Made by a program: the position numbers and the translations under genes
The notes under the pieces: generated by a model
Databases searched by the model: none
Told to the model about the DNA's origin: nothing
The model's input: the letters and a program-made list of their open reading frames with translations, nothing else
DNA from: Halobacillus amylolyticus
GTDB lineage: Bacteria > Bacillota > Bacilli > Bacillales > Halobacillaceae
Length of the DNA stretch: 64,000 nucleotides
NCBI RefSeq assembly: GCF_022921115.1
Contig: NZ_CP095075.1
Span: 806,001-870,000, forward strand
Direction: 5' to 3'
Part shown: in pieces, positions 9,040 through 18,928 of the stretch
How positions within the stretch are numbered: the first letter of the stretch is position 1
Layout: each line of letters starts with the position of its first letter

Positions 9040-9554
9040 TAATCAAGCAGCCCTTCTATTGGATCAATGATCACCATTTGCTTATCTACATCTACTTCCT
9101 TCACGACGTCTTCAATATAAGGAATCAATATATCTTTATGATTTTGACGTTGAACAACCCAGACATCATTCGCCCCCGGGGTAAGGATTTCTTTGACCAC
9201 ACCAATTTCCTCACCTGAAACCAAAACCACTGTTGAACCAATAATCTCATGGAAATAAAATTCATGCTCGTCCAATGGTAGATGTTCACTTTCAGCCACC
9301 TTAAGAAAACCATCACGATAATCTTCCACATCATTGATGGAAAAGTGATCTTCAAATGTTATTAAATCAAATCCTTTATGGATTCGATGGCTTTTCACGA
9401 TTAATTGTTTCGGTTCTTCTTGATCATGTACCCAATACAAAAGCTGTCCCGTCTGAAATCGTTCATCAAAGTCAGTAATCCGGCGTACTTTGACTTCACC
9501 CTTAATGCCATGTGTATTAATAATTTGCCCGACATTGTATAATTGTTCTTCCAT
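9039..9554 (-). CDS. rimM: Ribosome maturation factor RimM
   Basis: Assists 30S head assembly together with S19. It has 171 residues from the ATG at 9554, where [23 protein letters not shown] aligns with the family start. An ATG nine bases further upstream (9563) overlaps the ylqD stop but lies only two bases from GAGG, so the downstream start is preferred. The N-terminal RimM domain and C-terminal PRC barrel ([12 protein letters not shown] ... [17 protein letters not shown] ... [13 protein letters not shown]) are complete. Confidence 0.96.
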   Translation of the reverse strand: MEEQLYNVGQIINTHGIKGEVKVRRITDFDERFQTGQLLYWVHDQEEPKQLIVKSHRIHKGFDLITFEDHFSINDVEDYRDGFLKVAESEHLPLDEHEFYFHEIIGSTVVLVSGEEIGVVKEILTPGANDVWVVQRQNHKDILIPYIEDVVKEVDVDKQMVIIDPIEGLLD

Positions 9555-9562
9555 GAATAACA

Positions 9563-9949
9563 TTACCTCGCTCTTATGACGATACCGTCTTTAATGATTA
9601 TTTGGGGATCAAACACTTGCTCGTCAAATCGATCCCCCACTTCAATAGTGACAAGAGACTCGACTTCATCAATCACAAGTTCACTGTCATTTGGCAATAC
9701 ATTCAATTGTTCCAGCAACTGTTCAGATTGTTTCATTTTGTCTTTACGCTTTTTGATTTCTGCTGAGAAACGCTTCCCTACATCGATTTTAGAAAACTCT
9801 CGTTTCTTTTCAAGTTTCTTCTGTTCAAATAGAAGTTGCTCACATTCTTGCTTGAGACGCCCATATTCTCCTTGAAATCGATCCTTCAATTTCTGTCTGC
9901 TCGCTTCTGTCAACACTTGCTTTACAGGTATTCGTTGAATGATCTGCAT
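9563..9949 (-). CDS. ylqD: YlqD family protein
   Basis: A conserved Bacillaceae protein of unknown function, 128 residues from the ATG at 9949 (site GGCAGGTAAATATC). Residues 15-80 are a charged coiled coil (RFQGEYGRLKQECEQLLFEQ onward), followed by a small C-terminal beta domain (VTIEVGDRF ... IIIKDGIVIRAR). An upstream in-frame extension lacks a ribosome site. It sits between khpA and rimM as in B. subtilis, in a ribosome and RNA-processing context, but the insertion of a repeat and a mobile element has opened a 746-bp gap on its 5' side. Confidence 0.88.
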   Translation of the reverse strand: MQIIQRIPVKQVLTEASRQKLKDRFQGEYGRLKQECEQLLFEQKKLEKKREFSKIDVGKRFSAEIKKRKDKMKQSEQLLEQLNVLPNDSELVIDEVESLVTIEVGDRFDEQVFDPQIIIKDGIVIRAR

Positions 9950-10024
9950 GATATTTACCTGCCTTATTGTTAAAATAGGCTGTTTTCTAAAAGATTGTTG
10001 TTTTTGACACAAAAACTATAAACT

Positions 10025-10215
10025 GCACAAAACCGCTTCCTGTGGGATCTTCAGCTGTTGTTTTTCCCGCGGGAGTCGACTGGCCTACGCTTCAATCAAC
10101 CGCCATACTAGCGAAGAAATACACGAAGACGATGAGACCCCATAGTGAGCGTTCTTTGACGAAGGTTTATATCAACTTCGAGGGGGAAAGAGCAACAAAA
10201 TTTACGAAAAGAGCC
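10025..10215 (+). repeat. GC-rich intergenic repeat fragment (single copy here)
   Basis: About 190 bp between ylqD and the mobile element, with CCCGCGGGAGTCGAC near 10068-10082 and a GATGAGACCCCA box near 10130-10142. It codes for nothing convincing and looks like a dispersed intergenic repeat of a kind I recall from Bacillaceae genomes. Only one copy is in this window, so the repeat status is inference. Confidence 0.35.
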
Positions 10216-10220
10216 TTAAA

Positions 10221-10648
10221 GTGAGTGTTCAAAAGGATGCCAAATTAGAAGGTCGACTAAGATCGCCACGACACGCCAGCAACGTCGACACTAGCACGTG
10301 CTGTGCGTCGCAATAAGATCGAGAAGGCGTAGCTTTGAGCATCAAGGAAATCTTCCCCGAATTGGCATCGCACGAAGGAAAAGTGTCCTTCTTTTCCAAG
10401 GAACGGACTTGCACAGGACGTGCTGACTTCTACGTTGTGCACAGGACGTGCACGGTTTTAGTAGAAGTTCCACTGCTGCCTCATGATACGTGAGTAGCGA
10501 GGCCACTTCAGAGAATATCCTTCTTCGCTGCCTTGCCCCGAAGAATTTACTTCTTTGAATAGGCTCGTAGACAGGGGCACACGCTCTTCAAAAGCAAGCC
10601 AACGAAGAGATGCGCCGCTTATCATTTGGTGACTTTTTGAACAACCTT
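10221..10648 (+). mobile_element. MITE-like element, copy 2 (428 bp)
   Basis: Same family and orientation as the copy at 5055. It is bounded by the inverted ends GTGAGTGTTCAAAAGG and CTTTTTGAACAACCTT and flanked by a perfect 5-bp duplication TTAAA (10216-10220 and 10649-10653). It is the longest copy, because a 28-bp segment containing GCACAGGACGTGC is present twice near 10410-10455. It lies between khpA and ylqD, which it separates. Confidence 0.85.
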
Positions 10649-10661
10649 TTAAAATTAGATG

Positions 10662-10694
10662 GAAAAAAAGGGAAAGGTTTTCCCCCTCTCCCTT
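10662..10694 (-). terminator. Intrinsic terminator after khpA
   Basis: On the minus strand AAGGGAGAGG pairs with CCTTTCCCTT around a purine loop and runs into TTTTTT. It overlaps the last codons of khpA and precedes the mobile element, so the ffh-rpsP-khpA transcript probably stops here. Confidence 0.8.
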
Positions 10695-10695
10695 T

Positions 10696-10923
10696 TTACA
10701 TGATATCTAAATAGATTCGTTTATTTGAATCAGACCCTGCCGCATATACTACCGTACGAATCGCTTTGGCAATTCGGCCGTTCTTCCCAATAACCTTACC
10801 AACATCTTCTGTATGGACGGTTAAGTGATAGACAATCTTTCTGTCTTCTTCCTTTTCCGCAACAACGATCTCTTCAGGATGATCTACGAGCGGCGTTACG
10901 ATTGTTTCGATCAAGGCTTTCAT
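10696..10923 (-). CDS. khpA: KH-domain RNA-binding protein KhpA (YlqC)
   Basis: A 75-residue single KH domain with the GxxG loop as VGKVIGKNGRIAKAIRTVV. KhpA homologs bind small RNAs and mRNAs with KhpB. It follows rpsP by 14 bp in the same transcript, the usual order rpsP-ylqC-ylqD-rimM. Length is normal. The C-terminus SDSNKRIYLDIM is typical. Confidence 0.95.
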   Translation of the reverse strand: MKALIETIVTPLVDHPEEIVVAEKEEDRKIVYHLTVHTEDVGKVIGKNGRIAKAIRTVVYAAGSDSNKRIYLDIM

Positions 10924-10937
10924 GATATCACACTACT

Positions 10938-11210
10938 TTACTTTTGGTTTTTCTTGTCGTGAAATTGCTTCATGATGCCTTCTTTTGAGAATAAGTTACG
11001 AACTGTATCACTTGGCTTAGCACCATTGGACATCCAGTCGATCGCTTTGTCAGCATCGATATCAACCGCTACCGGGTTAACTACTGGGTTATATGTCCCG
11101 ATTTGTTCAATAAAACGTCCATCACGAGGTGAACGTGAATCTGCTACTACTACACGATAAAATGGGTTACGTTTAGATCCCATTCGTTTTAGGCGAATTT
11201 TTACTGCCAT
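10938..11210 (-). CDS. rpsP: 30S ribosomal protein S16
   Basis: S16, 90 residues, with the standard opening [29 protein letters not shown] sequence and the [10 protein letters not shown] motif. It binds 16S rRNA early in 30S assembly. It is placed between ffh and khpA. A GGAGGTGCTC ribosome site precedes the ATG at 11210. Confidence 0.98.
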   Translation of the reverse strand: MAVKIRLKRMGSKRNPFYRVVVADSRSPRDGRFIEQIGTYNPVVNPVAVDIDADKAIDWMSNGAKPSDTVRNLFSKEGIMKQFHDKKNQK

Positions 11211-11298
11211 GTTTGAGCACCTCCATCATTCTTAAATAAATGTTTAACACAAGTTTAGATTTTAGCAGATGATTGAATGTCTGTAAAGGTTTTTTACA

Positions 11299-12639
11299 TT
11301 ACATAAAGGGAAAATTCATTCCTTTTCCTTTTTTACCCTTTGTATTACTCATTTGCTTCATCATTTTTTTCATGTCTTCAAATTGTTTTAACAGTCTGTT
11401 GACTTCTGAAACAGACCTTCCTGAACCTTTTGCAATCCGCTTCTTGCGGCTGGCGTTCATTAAGGAAGGATCTTGACGCTCATTTTTTGTCATCGATTGA
11501 ATGATCGCCTCAACGTGAGAAATTTGTTTGTCGTCGAAGGAAGCATTCTTTAAGCCTTTCATCTTGTTGGCTCCTGGAATCATGTTAATGAGTTCATCGA
11601 GCGGTCCCATGTTTTTCACCTGTGCCATTTGCTCAAGGAAATCCTCAAACGTAAAGGAAGCATTGCGCATTTTAGATTCAAGCTCTTTTGCTTGCTTCTC
11701 ATCCACCTGCGTTTGAGCTTTTTCAATTAATGTGAGCATATCGCCCATTCCTAAAATACGAGAGGCCATACGTTCTGGATGAAACGGCTCGAGTTCGTCC
11801 AGCTTTTCACCCATACCGGCAAATTTAATCGGTTTGCCTGTGACTGCTTTAATAGATAAAGCGGCACCGCCACGGGTGTCACCGTCAAGCTTAGTCAGCA
11901 ACACACCTGTCACATCGAGTTGTTCATCAAAACTTTCCGCCACATTGACTGCATCCTGACCAGTCATGGCATCGACAACTAAGAAAATCTCATCTGGAGT
12001 AACCGCTTCTTTAATCCGCTCCAGTTCCTCCATAAGATCACCGTCAACATGAAGACGCCCAGCTGTATCGATGATGACATAGTCATTGTGCTCTTCCTTA
12101 GCTTGTTCAACGGCTTGCTTCGCTATATCAACAGGATCTGCCTCTGTCCCTTGTGAATGAACAGGCATATCAAGCTGACGGCCTAACGTTTCAAGCTGCT
12201 GGACGGCTGCTGGACGATAAACGTCTGCCGCTGCTAATAGCGGTTTTCGGTTATAGTTCTTACGAAGCAAGTTCGCGAGCTTTCCAGTGGTGGTCGTTTT
12301 ACCTGCACCTTGAAGACCAACCATCATAATGACAGTTGGCGGACGGTTGGCAACGGCAATTTTACTTTCATCCCCACCCATTAAGTCGGTTAGCTCTTCT
12401 TTTACAATCTTGATCACTTGCTGACCTGGTGTTAAACTCTCCATTACTTCCGAACCGACAGCTCGTTCGCGAATTCGCTTAACGAAGTCTTTTACAACTT
12501 TAAAATTAACATCGGCCTCAAGGAGGGCAAGTCGTACTTCACGACTCATTTCCTTAACATCTTGCTCGGAAACCTTCCCTTTTCCTTTAATTTTCTGGAT
12601 GGTTTGCTGTAAACGGTCGGATAAACCTTCAAACGCCAT
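11299..12639 (-). CDS. ffh: Signal recognition particle protein Ffh
   Basis: The SRP54 GTPase that binds signal peptides and SRP RNA for co-translational targeting, 446 residues. It has an N-terminal helical bundle, the G domain with GLQGAGKTTTTGKLA (P-loop), DTAGRLH and TKLDGDTRGG, and a methionine-rich M domain (MRNASFTFEDFLEQMAQVKN ... GSGRSVSEVNRLLKQFE). It lies 12 bp downstream of ylxM and works with FtsY, encoded two genes upstream. Confidence 0.98.
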   Translation of the reverse strand: MAFEGLSDRLQQTIQKIKGKGKVSEQDVKEMSREVRLALLEADVNFKVVKDFVKRIRERAVGSEVMESLTPGQQVIKIVKEELTDLMGGDESKIAVANRPPTVIMMVGLQGAGKTTTTGKLANLLRKNYNRKPLLAAADVYRPAAVQQLETLGRQLDMPVHSQGTEADPVDIAKQAVEQAKEEHNDYVIIDTAGRLHVDGDLMEELERIKEAVTPDEIFLVVDAMTGQDAVNVAESFDEQLDVTGVLLTKLDGDTRGGAALSIKAVTGKPIKFAGMGEKLDELEPFHPERMASRILGMGDMLTLIEKAQTQVDEKQAKELESKMRNASFTFEDFLEQMAQVKNMGPLDELINMIPGANKMKGLKNASFDDKQISHVEAIIQSMTKNERQDPSLMNASRKKRIAKGSGRSVSEVNRLLKQFEDMKKMMKQMSNTKGKKGKGMNFPFM

Positions 12640-12651
12640 CGAAGGACCCCC

Positions 12652-12981
12652 CTATTCTAATTCTTGTAGTTGCTTGAGACGGTCTCGAAGCTGATTCTCA
12701 ACATCAGATTCCGGGACTGCCTCCAACATTTGCTGGATCAGTTGCTGACGCTTATAAAACTTTCCGTACAAATATAACTTGTTCTCGTATTCCTCAAGCA
12801 TCGCTTCTGTACGGCGAATATTATCATAGACTGCTTGTCTTGATACATTGAAGGTCTCTGATATCTCACCAAGCGAATAATCTTCTAAATAATAGAGCTC
12901 CATATAGTTTCGCTGCTTTGGGGTTAGCAAGGATTGATAAAAATCAAACAAATAGTTGATACGTGTTGTCTTTTCAAGCAC
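12652..12981 (-). CDS. ylxM: YlxM, SRP-associated HTH protein
   Basis: A 109-residue UPF0122 helix-turn-helix protein. [20 protein letters not shown] and [19 protein letters not shown] form the sigma-like HTH. In related species YlxM associates with the SRP and stimulates Ffh. It sits between ftsY and ffh, the conserved context. The start at 12981 is ATG or GTG-type just after an AGGAGTGCTTC site; the exact codon is not critical. Confidence 0.93.
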   Translation of the reverse strand: MLEKTTRINYLFDFYQSLLTPKQRNYMELYYLEDYSLGEISETFNVSRQAVYDNIRRTEAMLEEYENKLYLYGKFYKRQQLIQQMLEAVPESDVENQLRDRLKQLQELE

Positions 12982-13061
12982 GTGTGAAGCACTCCTTGTT
13001 AAGTGAAATACCTTTACATATGAATACTAACGGACACAATCCTTTACTGTCAAGGGCTTAG

Positions 13062-14333
13062 TTACACCTCATCGTCTTCCTCTTCTATCATATCAGCAAA
13101 TAGACCGTAAACGAAGGCGTGTGCATCAAACGTCTCTAAATCACTTACTTTTTCCCCTAAACCTACAAGTTTGACAGGGATGTCCAATTCATTACGAATC
13201 GCTAGCACAATGCCGCCTTTAGCTGTACCGTCGAGTTTTGTTAGAACAATGCCCGATACATCTGTTGACTCTGCGAACGTTTTTGCCTGGCTCATCGCAT
13301 TTTGACCTGTGGTCGCATCCAATACGAGCAATACTTCATGTGGCGCTCCCGGTACTTCGCGTTCAATGACACGTTTAACTTTAGCTAATTCATTCATTAA
13401 ATTAACTTTATTTTGCAAACGGCCAGCCGTATCACAAATGAGTACGTCGGCTTTTTTTGATTTTGCCGATTGAATGCCGTCATAAATAACGGCTGCCGGG
13501 TCGCTGCCTTCACTATGCTTAATCACATTGACACCAGCACGCTGTCCCCACACATCTAATTGATCAATAGCTCCTGCTCTAAATGTGTCGCCTGCAGCTA
13601 ATGTGACCTTTTTTCCATCTGCTTTTAACTGGTGGGCAAGTTTGCCGATCGTTGTTGTCTTCCCTACCCCATTCACGCCAACGAAAAGATAAATCGTTAA
13701 GCCATCCGGATTCATTTTAAGCTCTTCTACTTCGCCTTCATCCTCAGCACCATAGTAAAGCTCGACAAGTTTCTCAGATATGACTTCCTTCACTTGCCTT
13801 GTGTCTTTAATATTTCTACGCTTCACTTCCATCTGAAGCTCATCAATCATTTCCATAACAGCATTGACGCCAACGTCTGCTGAAATAAGCACTTCCTCTA
13901 GCTCTTCGAAGAAATCCTCGTCCACTGTACGATAACGTGCAACTAGATCATTTATTTTGCTTGTAAAAGAGTTTCTAGTTTTCGCCAACCCCATTTTGAA
14001 CTTGGAAGCAATCGATACTTCTTTGTCATCGACTTTCTCAGCACCATGAGCTTGATCTTCATGGCTCTCATCATTATCTTCAGATTCGTCAAACTCCTCA
14101 GGACTCTCAGCCATGTCTTCAGGTTCTTCGCTATCAGTGGTTTCCACAAATTCGGGTTCTTCTGTCTCATCATCTGTTGCTGTTTCTCCTTCAAGGTCTT
14201 CAGTATATCCTTCATCTGGCTCAGCATCATAGGCTTCTGCTGTTTTACTTTCCTCCTTTTCCATAGATTCTTCTACTGCTTTCTCCATTGGTTCTTCAAC
14301 AAATTTTTCTTTTAACTTTTTAAAAAAGCCCAT
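13062..14333 (-). CDS. ftsY: Signal recognition particle receptor FtsY
   Basis: The membrane-associated SRP receptor GTPase, 423 residues. About 110 N-terminal residues form a highly acidic Glu/Asp-rich region, longer than in B. subtilis FtsY and consistent with a salt-adapted host. The NG domain carries GVNGVGKTTTIGKLAHQL, DTAGRLQNKVNLM and LTKLDGTAKGG. It interacts with Ffh. It starts at the ATG 14333 behind GGAAG. A mobile element now separates it from smc. Confidence 0.97.
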   Translation of the reverse strand: MGFFKKLKEKFVEEPMEKAVEESMEKEESKTAEAYDAEPDEGYTEDLEGETATDDETEEPEFVETTDSEEPEDMAESPEEFDESEDNDESHEDQAHGAEKVDDKEVSIASKFKMGLAKTRNSFTSKINDLVARYRTVDEDFFEELEEVLISADVGVNAVMEMIDELQMEVKRRNIKDTRQVKEVISEKLVELYYGAEDEGEVEELKMNPDGLTIYLFVGVNGVGKTTTIGKLAHQLKADGKKVTLAAGDTFRAGAIDQLDVWGQRAGVNVIKHSEGSDPAAVIYDGIQSAKSKKADVLICDTAGRLQNKVNLMNELAKVKRVIEREVPGAPHEVLLVLDATTGQNAMSQAKTFAESTDVSGIVLTKLDGTAKGGIVLAIRNELDIPVKLVGLGEKVSDLETFDAHAFVYGLFADMIEEEDDEV

Positions 14334-14352
14334 TTTATCTTCCTTTCTATAT

Positions 14353-14753
14353 GTGAGTGTTCAAAAAGTTGCCAAATGAGAAGGTCGACTAAGATCACCA
14401 CGACACGCGAGCAACGTCGACACTAGCACGTCCTGTGCGTCGCAAGAAGGTCAAGGTGGCATAGCTTTGAGCACCAAGGAAATCTTCCCCGAATTGGCAT
14501 CGCACGAAGGAAAAGTCTCCTTCTTTTCCAAGGAAAGGAATTGCACAGGACGTGCACGGTTTTAGTAGAAGTTCCACTGCTGCCTCATGATACGTGAGTA
14601 GCAAGGCCACTTCAGAGATATCCTTCTTCGCTGCCTTGCCCCGAGGAGTTTACTTCTTTGAATAGGCTCGTAGACGCAGGGGCACACGCTCTTCAAAAGC
14701 AAGCCAACGAAGAGATGCGCCGCTTATCATTTGGTGACTTTTTGAACAACCTC
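14353..14753 (+). mobile_element. MITE-like element, copy 3 (401 bp)
   Basis: Same family and orientation, between smc and ftsY. Inverted ends GTGAGTGTTCAAAAAG and CTTTTTGAACAACCTC, perfect 5-bp duplication TATAT (14348-14352 and 14754-14758). Inside, GCACGTCCTGTGC (14426-14438) and its exact reverse complement (14543-14555) could pair as an internal stem. The last base of the element forms part of the smc stop codon. Confidence 0.87.
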
Positions 14754-17700
14754 TATATATCAACTAATTCTGCTGTTTCCTCTAACCGCACAGAAACCAG
14801 CTTAGATACCCCGGATTCCTGCATCGTAACACCATATAGCACATCCGACTCTTCCATCGTTCCTTTTCTATGAGTAATGACGATGAACTGTGTACGTTCA
14901 CTAAATTCTTTAAGGAATTTGGCAAAACGGTCCACATTCGCTTCATCTAAAGCTGCTTCCACTTCATCAAGCACGCAAAAAGGAACAGGACGTACTCTCA
15001 GAATCGAGAATAGAAGAGCAATAGCAGTCAGGGCTCGCTCCCCGCCCGATAACAGGCTCAAATTCTGAAGTTTCTTTCCTGGCGGCTGCGCCACAATATC
15101 GACACCCGTTTCAAGCATATCGTCAGGTTTCGTTAATTGCAGATCTGCTTTACCTCCACCGAAAAGATCTTTAAACACTTCCCCAAACTCGGAACGAATT
15201 TTTGTAAACGTATCGTCAAATCGACGTTCCATTTCACTATCCATTTCGCGGATGATTGAATGAAGGGTTTCTTTAGCTTCTAGTAAATCTGTTTGCTGAC
15301 CTGTTAGAAAATCGTAGCGTTCAACGATCCGGTCGTATTCCTCTATGGCACCGAGATTTACTGTTCCGAGTTCTTCGATAGCTCGTTTAATTAACTTCAC
15401 TTTTGTCGATGTTGTTTTTACATCTTCTACCCGGCTATAATCATGCTGCGCTTTTTCAAATGTAATCACGTATTCCTCTTGTAAATAGTTCAACATGTTC
15501 TCGAGTTCAACATCGAGACGATTAGCTTTTACTTCTTTCTGCTGAATATCTTGAATGTAATTCTGATGCCTGCGCTTGATTTCCTTAAGCTTTTGCTCTT
15601 CCTGTTGAACAGAGATGGCAAATTGATTCCTTTCTTCCCGTCTTTCTTGAATAAGTGCAGAAGTAGTCTCTTTTCTAATTTTTGTTTTTTCTATCTCTTC
15701 CATCATTTCTTCTTCAGTTTGATTGGAATCAACCACTTCAACTAATTGCTGGTAGGAGTGGCGATTCTTAGTCAACTGCTTCTGAATAATACGTAAATCT
15801 TCCTTTGCCCGATCTGCCTTCTCCTTTTGATTAGCAACGGCTGAATCCTGTTCAGCGAGCTTAATTTGCAAGCTTTGATAGCGTTCTTTTTGGTTTGCTT
15901 CATTCTTCTGCCTTTGTTCCTTAGCCGTACTTAACTGGTCGATTCGCTCCTGCAAGTCTTGCAGTTGTTTACTTAGTGAAGTCAACTCTTTTTCAAGTGC
16001 TTTCAAACGTTCTCTCGTGTGCTTTTCATCATCGTTAAACTGCGATTGATCTTGGTCATACAACTGGAGCTGGTCATTTAAATGATCCACCTTCACCTGC
16101 AGCTCTCTTGTAGCCGATTGCTCTTCATGCTCCGCATTACGATAAGAAGACACTTCGTCTTTTAATTGCTCTCTTTTTTCCGTATCAAAAGCAAGCCTTT
16201 CTTTAAGCTGCTTAACCTTTTGTTCTACATCTCTTGCTTTCTCATCGAAAGAAGTAATCTTTTCGGATAACTCCTGCAGTTCTTTTTCACGTGTGAAAAG
16301 GGATTGATTCGTTTTCTTTTGTGCTCCCCCAGACATCGAACCACCTGGGTTGACGACATCTCCTTCTAACGTGACAATCCGGTATTTTCTATTGACGACA
16401 TTCGCAAGCCTATTGGCCTGTTCCAGCGTGTTTGCAATCACGATATGGCCTAACAAATGTTGAATGGCCTTTTCATAACGCGTATCGTATCGAATGAGCT
16501 GGGCTGCTATCCCTACAAAACCCTCTTGCTCAGTTAGTTGATTCGCCGCTTGTCCATATACAGAACGCGGTTGGATCGTTGTTAAAGGGAGGAAAGTTGC
16601 CCGTCCATTGTTATTTTGCTTGAGCCACTGAATCGCTTGGCGGCCTGCTTTCTCATCTTGAACGATGACATGCTGAGCTTGAGCACCTAAAGCAGTTTCG
16701 ATAGCAGTGATCAATTTCGCAGGGATATCAATCACTTCGAGAATGGCACCTTCCACTCCCTGGACAAGCTGTTTCTCCCTTGCTTTTAGCACCTCACGAA
16801 CACCTTGGAAATAGCCCGAGAAATCTTCCTTCATCTCTTCAAGCATTTCTTTTTTCGAACGCAGCTTTTCTAAGTATTGATAGCCCTGGTAAAGTTTTTG
16901 CTGCCATTCCTGATAGGATTGATCATCCTTTTTAATTTGGCTTGTAAGCCTATCCAGCTGCTGCTCCTGATCCTCCCGCTTTTGTGTAAGTTCTTGAAGA
17001 TGGCTCGTCCGTTCCTTCAATGAGGCAGCCATAGAGCTTCGATCATCCAACAGTTCTTTAAACTTCCCTTGCTGCACTCCTTTTTTGTTATCCAGCTGAA
17101 CGAGCTGTTGGTCAAGAGTTTGCTTTTGATTCCGTTTGGCTGCCTGTTCATTTAATAAGTCAATGTAGTCACTCTTACAATCCTCAATTTCAGCCTCCAT
17201 ATCATGAACGTCATCGTTGAGTTCGTCTTCCGTTTGTTTGAGTGAGTCTTTCGTTTGCTTACGTCGCTGCACGTCAGCTTTTAGTTTATCCGCTTCTTCT
17301 CTTGCTGTTTGCTTTAAAATGTCAAGCTGAGAGTTCAAATCCTCATGTTCTGTTTCTAATTTGGTCTTATTCTCAGAATAATGTTTGTGGCGTTCCTTCA
17401 TTAGCTCTTTTTTACCTTCTAAATTCTCTAACTCCTGGGTAAGAACTAACAACGTTTCCTGTAAATCTTCAATCGATTCCTCAAGTGCTTCCATATCGCC
17501 ACGCTTTTTCGCAATCGATGCCTCGTTCTTTTGGAGGGTGCCCTTTAATTCTTCTTCCTGCTGTTTCACTTCATCCAATTGCGTCAGAAGGCCTTGCCAG
17601 TCTGCATGAAGATTCTCAATTTGAGTCACGAGCAAAGAAATCTCCACTTGCTTAAGTTCTGCTTTTTTCTCTAAATAATCTTTAGCAACAGACGCCTGCT

Positions 17701-18319
17701 CCCTCAGTGGTTCAAGCTGTCCATCAATCTCATGAATAATATCCTCCACACGATTTAAATTTTCTTGTGTTTCGAATAGCTTATGTTCGGCTTTTTTCTT
17801 ACGTTGTTTATACTTAAGTACACCGGCGGCTTCTTCAAAAATTGATCGCCGTTCCTCCGCCTTTGAGCTTAAAATCTCTTCAACCTTCCCTTGACTTATA
17901 ATAGAGAAGGCTTCTCGCCCCAGACCTGAATCCATGAACAAATCGATAATATCTTTTAAACGGCAAGTTTGATTATTTATATAAAATTCGCTATCACCTG
18001 AGCGATACACCCTTCTTGTTACACTTACTTCCTGGTAGTCAAGAGGTAACGTATCGGCCTCATTATTTAACGTTAACGTAACCTCAGCCATATTTAACGC
18101 TTTTCTCGTATCACTACCCGCAAAAATAATATCTTCCATTTTCGCTCCGCGTAGTGACCGGGCAGACTGCTCCCCGAGGACCCAGCGAATCGCATCGGTA
18201 ATATTACTCTTTCCACTGCCATTTGGACCCACTACGGACGTCACTCCGGAAACAAAGTCTACAGTTACTCGTTCTGCAAATGATTTAAATCCTACTGTAT
18301 CTAGACGTTTGAGGAACAT
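14753..18319 (-). CDS. smc: Chromosome partition protein Smc
   Basis: The SMC ATPase that compacts and helps segregate chromosomes with ScpA and ScpB; 1188 residues, the usual size. Walker A GPNGSGKS is at about 31-38. Two long coiled-coil arms flank a hinge (about 500-670, including GVEGAILEVIDIPAKLITAI and NPGGSMSGGAQKK). The C-terminal head has LLSGGERALTAIALLFSI and VLDEVEAALDEANVDRF. The start is set at MFLKRL because an ATG six bases upstream touches the AGGAGG ribosome site. The TAG stop straddles the junction with a mobile element. rnc, normally adjacent upstream, lies 4 kb away. Confidence 0.97.
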   Translation of the reverse strand: MFLKRLDTVGFKSFAERVTVDFVSGVTSVVGPNGSGKSNITDAIRWVLGEQSARSLRGAKMEDIIFAGSDTRKALNMAEVTLTLNNEADTLPLDYQEVSVTRRVYRSGDSEFYINNQTCRLKDIIDLFMDSGLGREAFSIISQGKVEEILSSKAEERRSIFEEAAGVLKYKQRKKKAEHKLFETQENLNRVEDIIHEIDGQLEPLREQASVAKDYLEKKAELKQVEISLLVTQIENLHADWQGLLTQLDEVKQQEEELKGTLQKNEASIAKKRGDMEALEESIEDLQETLLVLTQELENLEGKKELMKERHKHYSENKTKLETEHEDLNSQLDILKQTAREEADKLKADVQRRKQTKDSLKQTEDELNDDVHDMEAEIEDCKSDYIDLLNEQAAKRNQKQTLDQQLVQLDNKKGVQQGKFKELLDDRSSMAASLKERTSHLQELTQKREDQEQQLDRLTSQIKKDDQSYQEWQQKLYQGYQYLEKLRSKKEMLEEMKEDFSGYFQGVREVLKAREKQLVQGVEGAILEVIDIPAKLITAIETALGAQAQHVIVQDEKAGRQAIQWLKQNNNGRATFLPLTTIQPRSVYGQAANQLTEQEGFVGIAAQLIRYDTRYEKAIQHLLGHIVIANTLEQANRLANVVNRKYRIVTLEGDVVNPGGSMSGGAQKKTNQSLFTREKELQELSEKITSFDEKARDVEQKVKQLKERLAFDTEKREQLKDEVSSYRNAEHEEQSATRELQVKVDHLNDQLQLYDQDQSQFNDDEKHTRERLKALEKELTSLSKQLQDLQERIDQLSTAKEQRQKNEANQKERYQSLQIKLAEQDSAVANQKEKADRAKEDLRIIQKQLTKNRHSYQQLVEVVDSNQTEEEMMEEIEKTKIRKETTSALIQERREERNQFAISVQQEEQKLKEIKRRHQNYIQDIQQKEVKANRLDVELENMLNYLQEEYVITFEKAQHDYSRVEDVKTTSTKVKLIKRAIEELGTVNLGAIEEYDRIVERYDFLTGQQTDLLEAKETLHSIIREMDSEMERRFDDTFTKIRSEFGEVFKDLFGGGKADLQLTKPDDMLETGVDIVAQPPGKKLQNLSLLSGGERALTAIALLFSILRVRPVPFCVLDEVEAALDEANVDRFAKFLKEFSERTQFIVITHRKGTMEESDVLYGVTMQESGVSKLVSVRLEETAELVDI

Positions 18320-18469
18320 ATACATCCTCCTGTTTTATTAACAAAAATACTTGATTTCAACTTACTTATTTTATCATAAACTATGACTGAGCGGTAGGAT
18401 ACTTGAGAAGTGCAGTGCTTTTGTTCTCAGAGGAAACTATAAAAATATTTGCCTGTGTATAAACTTACA

Positions 18470-18850
18470 AAAAGTTAGCCACATCCAGCGCAAGCAGTCC
18501 AAGAGACGCAAGACTAGTCAATGCGGGGTCTCGCCAAGTCAGGTGTTCCCACAGTCTCATTGTTTCCCCGCTCCCTTATGATTATTAAGATGAACAGAAC
18601 CTCCGCTATTAGATCGTGATAGGTGAATCCTGTGATAAGAAATCACTTGTTATAGGTATTTCATTCCCGCAACATTTTCACTCGTACATCCTTAACGTTT
18701 AGCTTAAAGTTCTTAGCTGCCATACACACGACTTATAGTGGTGGAGCTGGTAAATTAGGCTCAATAGTAATAAAAATGTTGCCAAAACATACATAGTTTA
18801 AATGACAAATACAAACGGGGCGCACCGCGCTTTTGTTCTGAGGAATGAGA
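18470..18850. repeat. Mixed intergenic repeat fragments upstream of smc
   Basis: The roughly 600-bp gap between smc and the DUF1128 gene has no convincing gene. It holds pieces shared with other gaps in the window: AGTTAGCCACATCCAGC and GACTAGTCAAT (18474-18521) recur near 34480-34530; GGGGCGC followed by GCGCTTTTGTTC (18817-18837) recurs near 34655-34675; TTATTAAGATGAAC (18581-18596) with the following AACC/CTCCGCTA recurs near 52928-52955. These look like decayed dispersed intergenic repeats. Confidence 0.45.
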
Positions 18851-18928
18851 AAGAGGGTTTTAAAAAGGAAGAATTTAATTTATGATAATAGATAGTAGAT
18901 TATAGAGATGCTTAAGGAGGCTTTGATC

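Noticed and set aside
9950..10012. 21-residue N-terminal extension of YlqD
   Set aside because: No ribosome site, and the family start is MQIIQRIPVKQVL.
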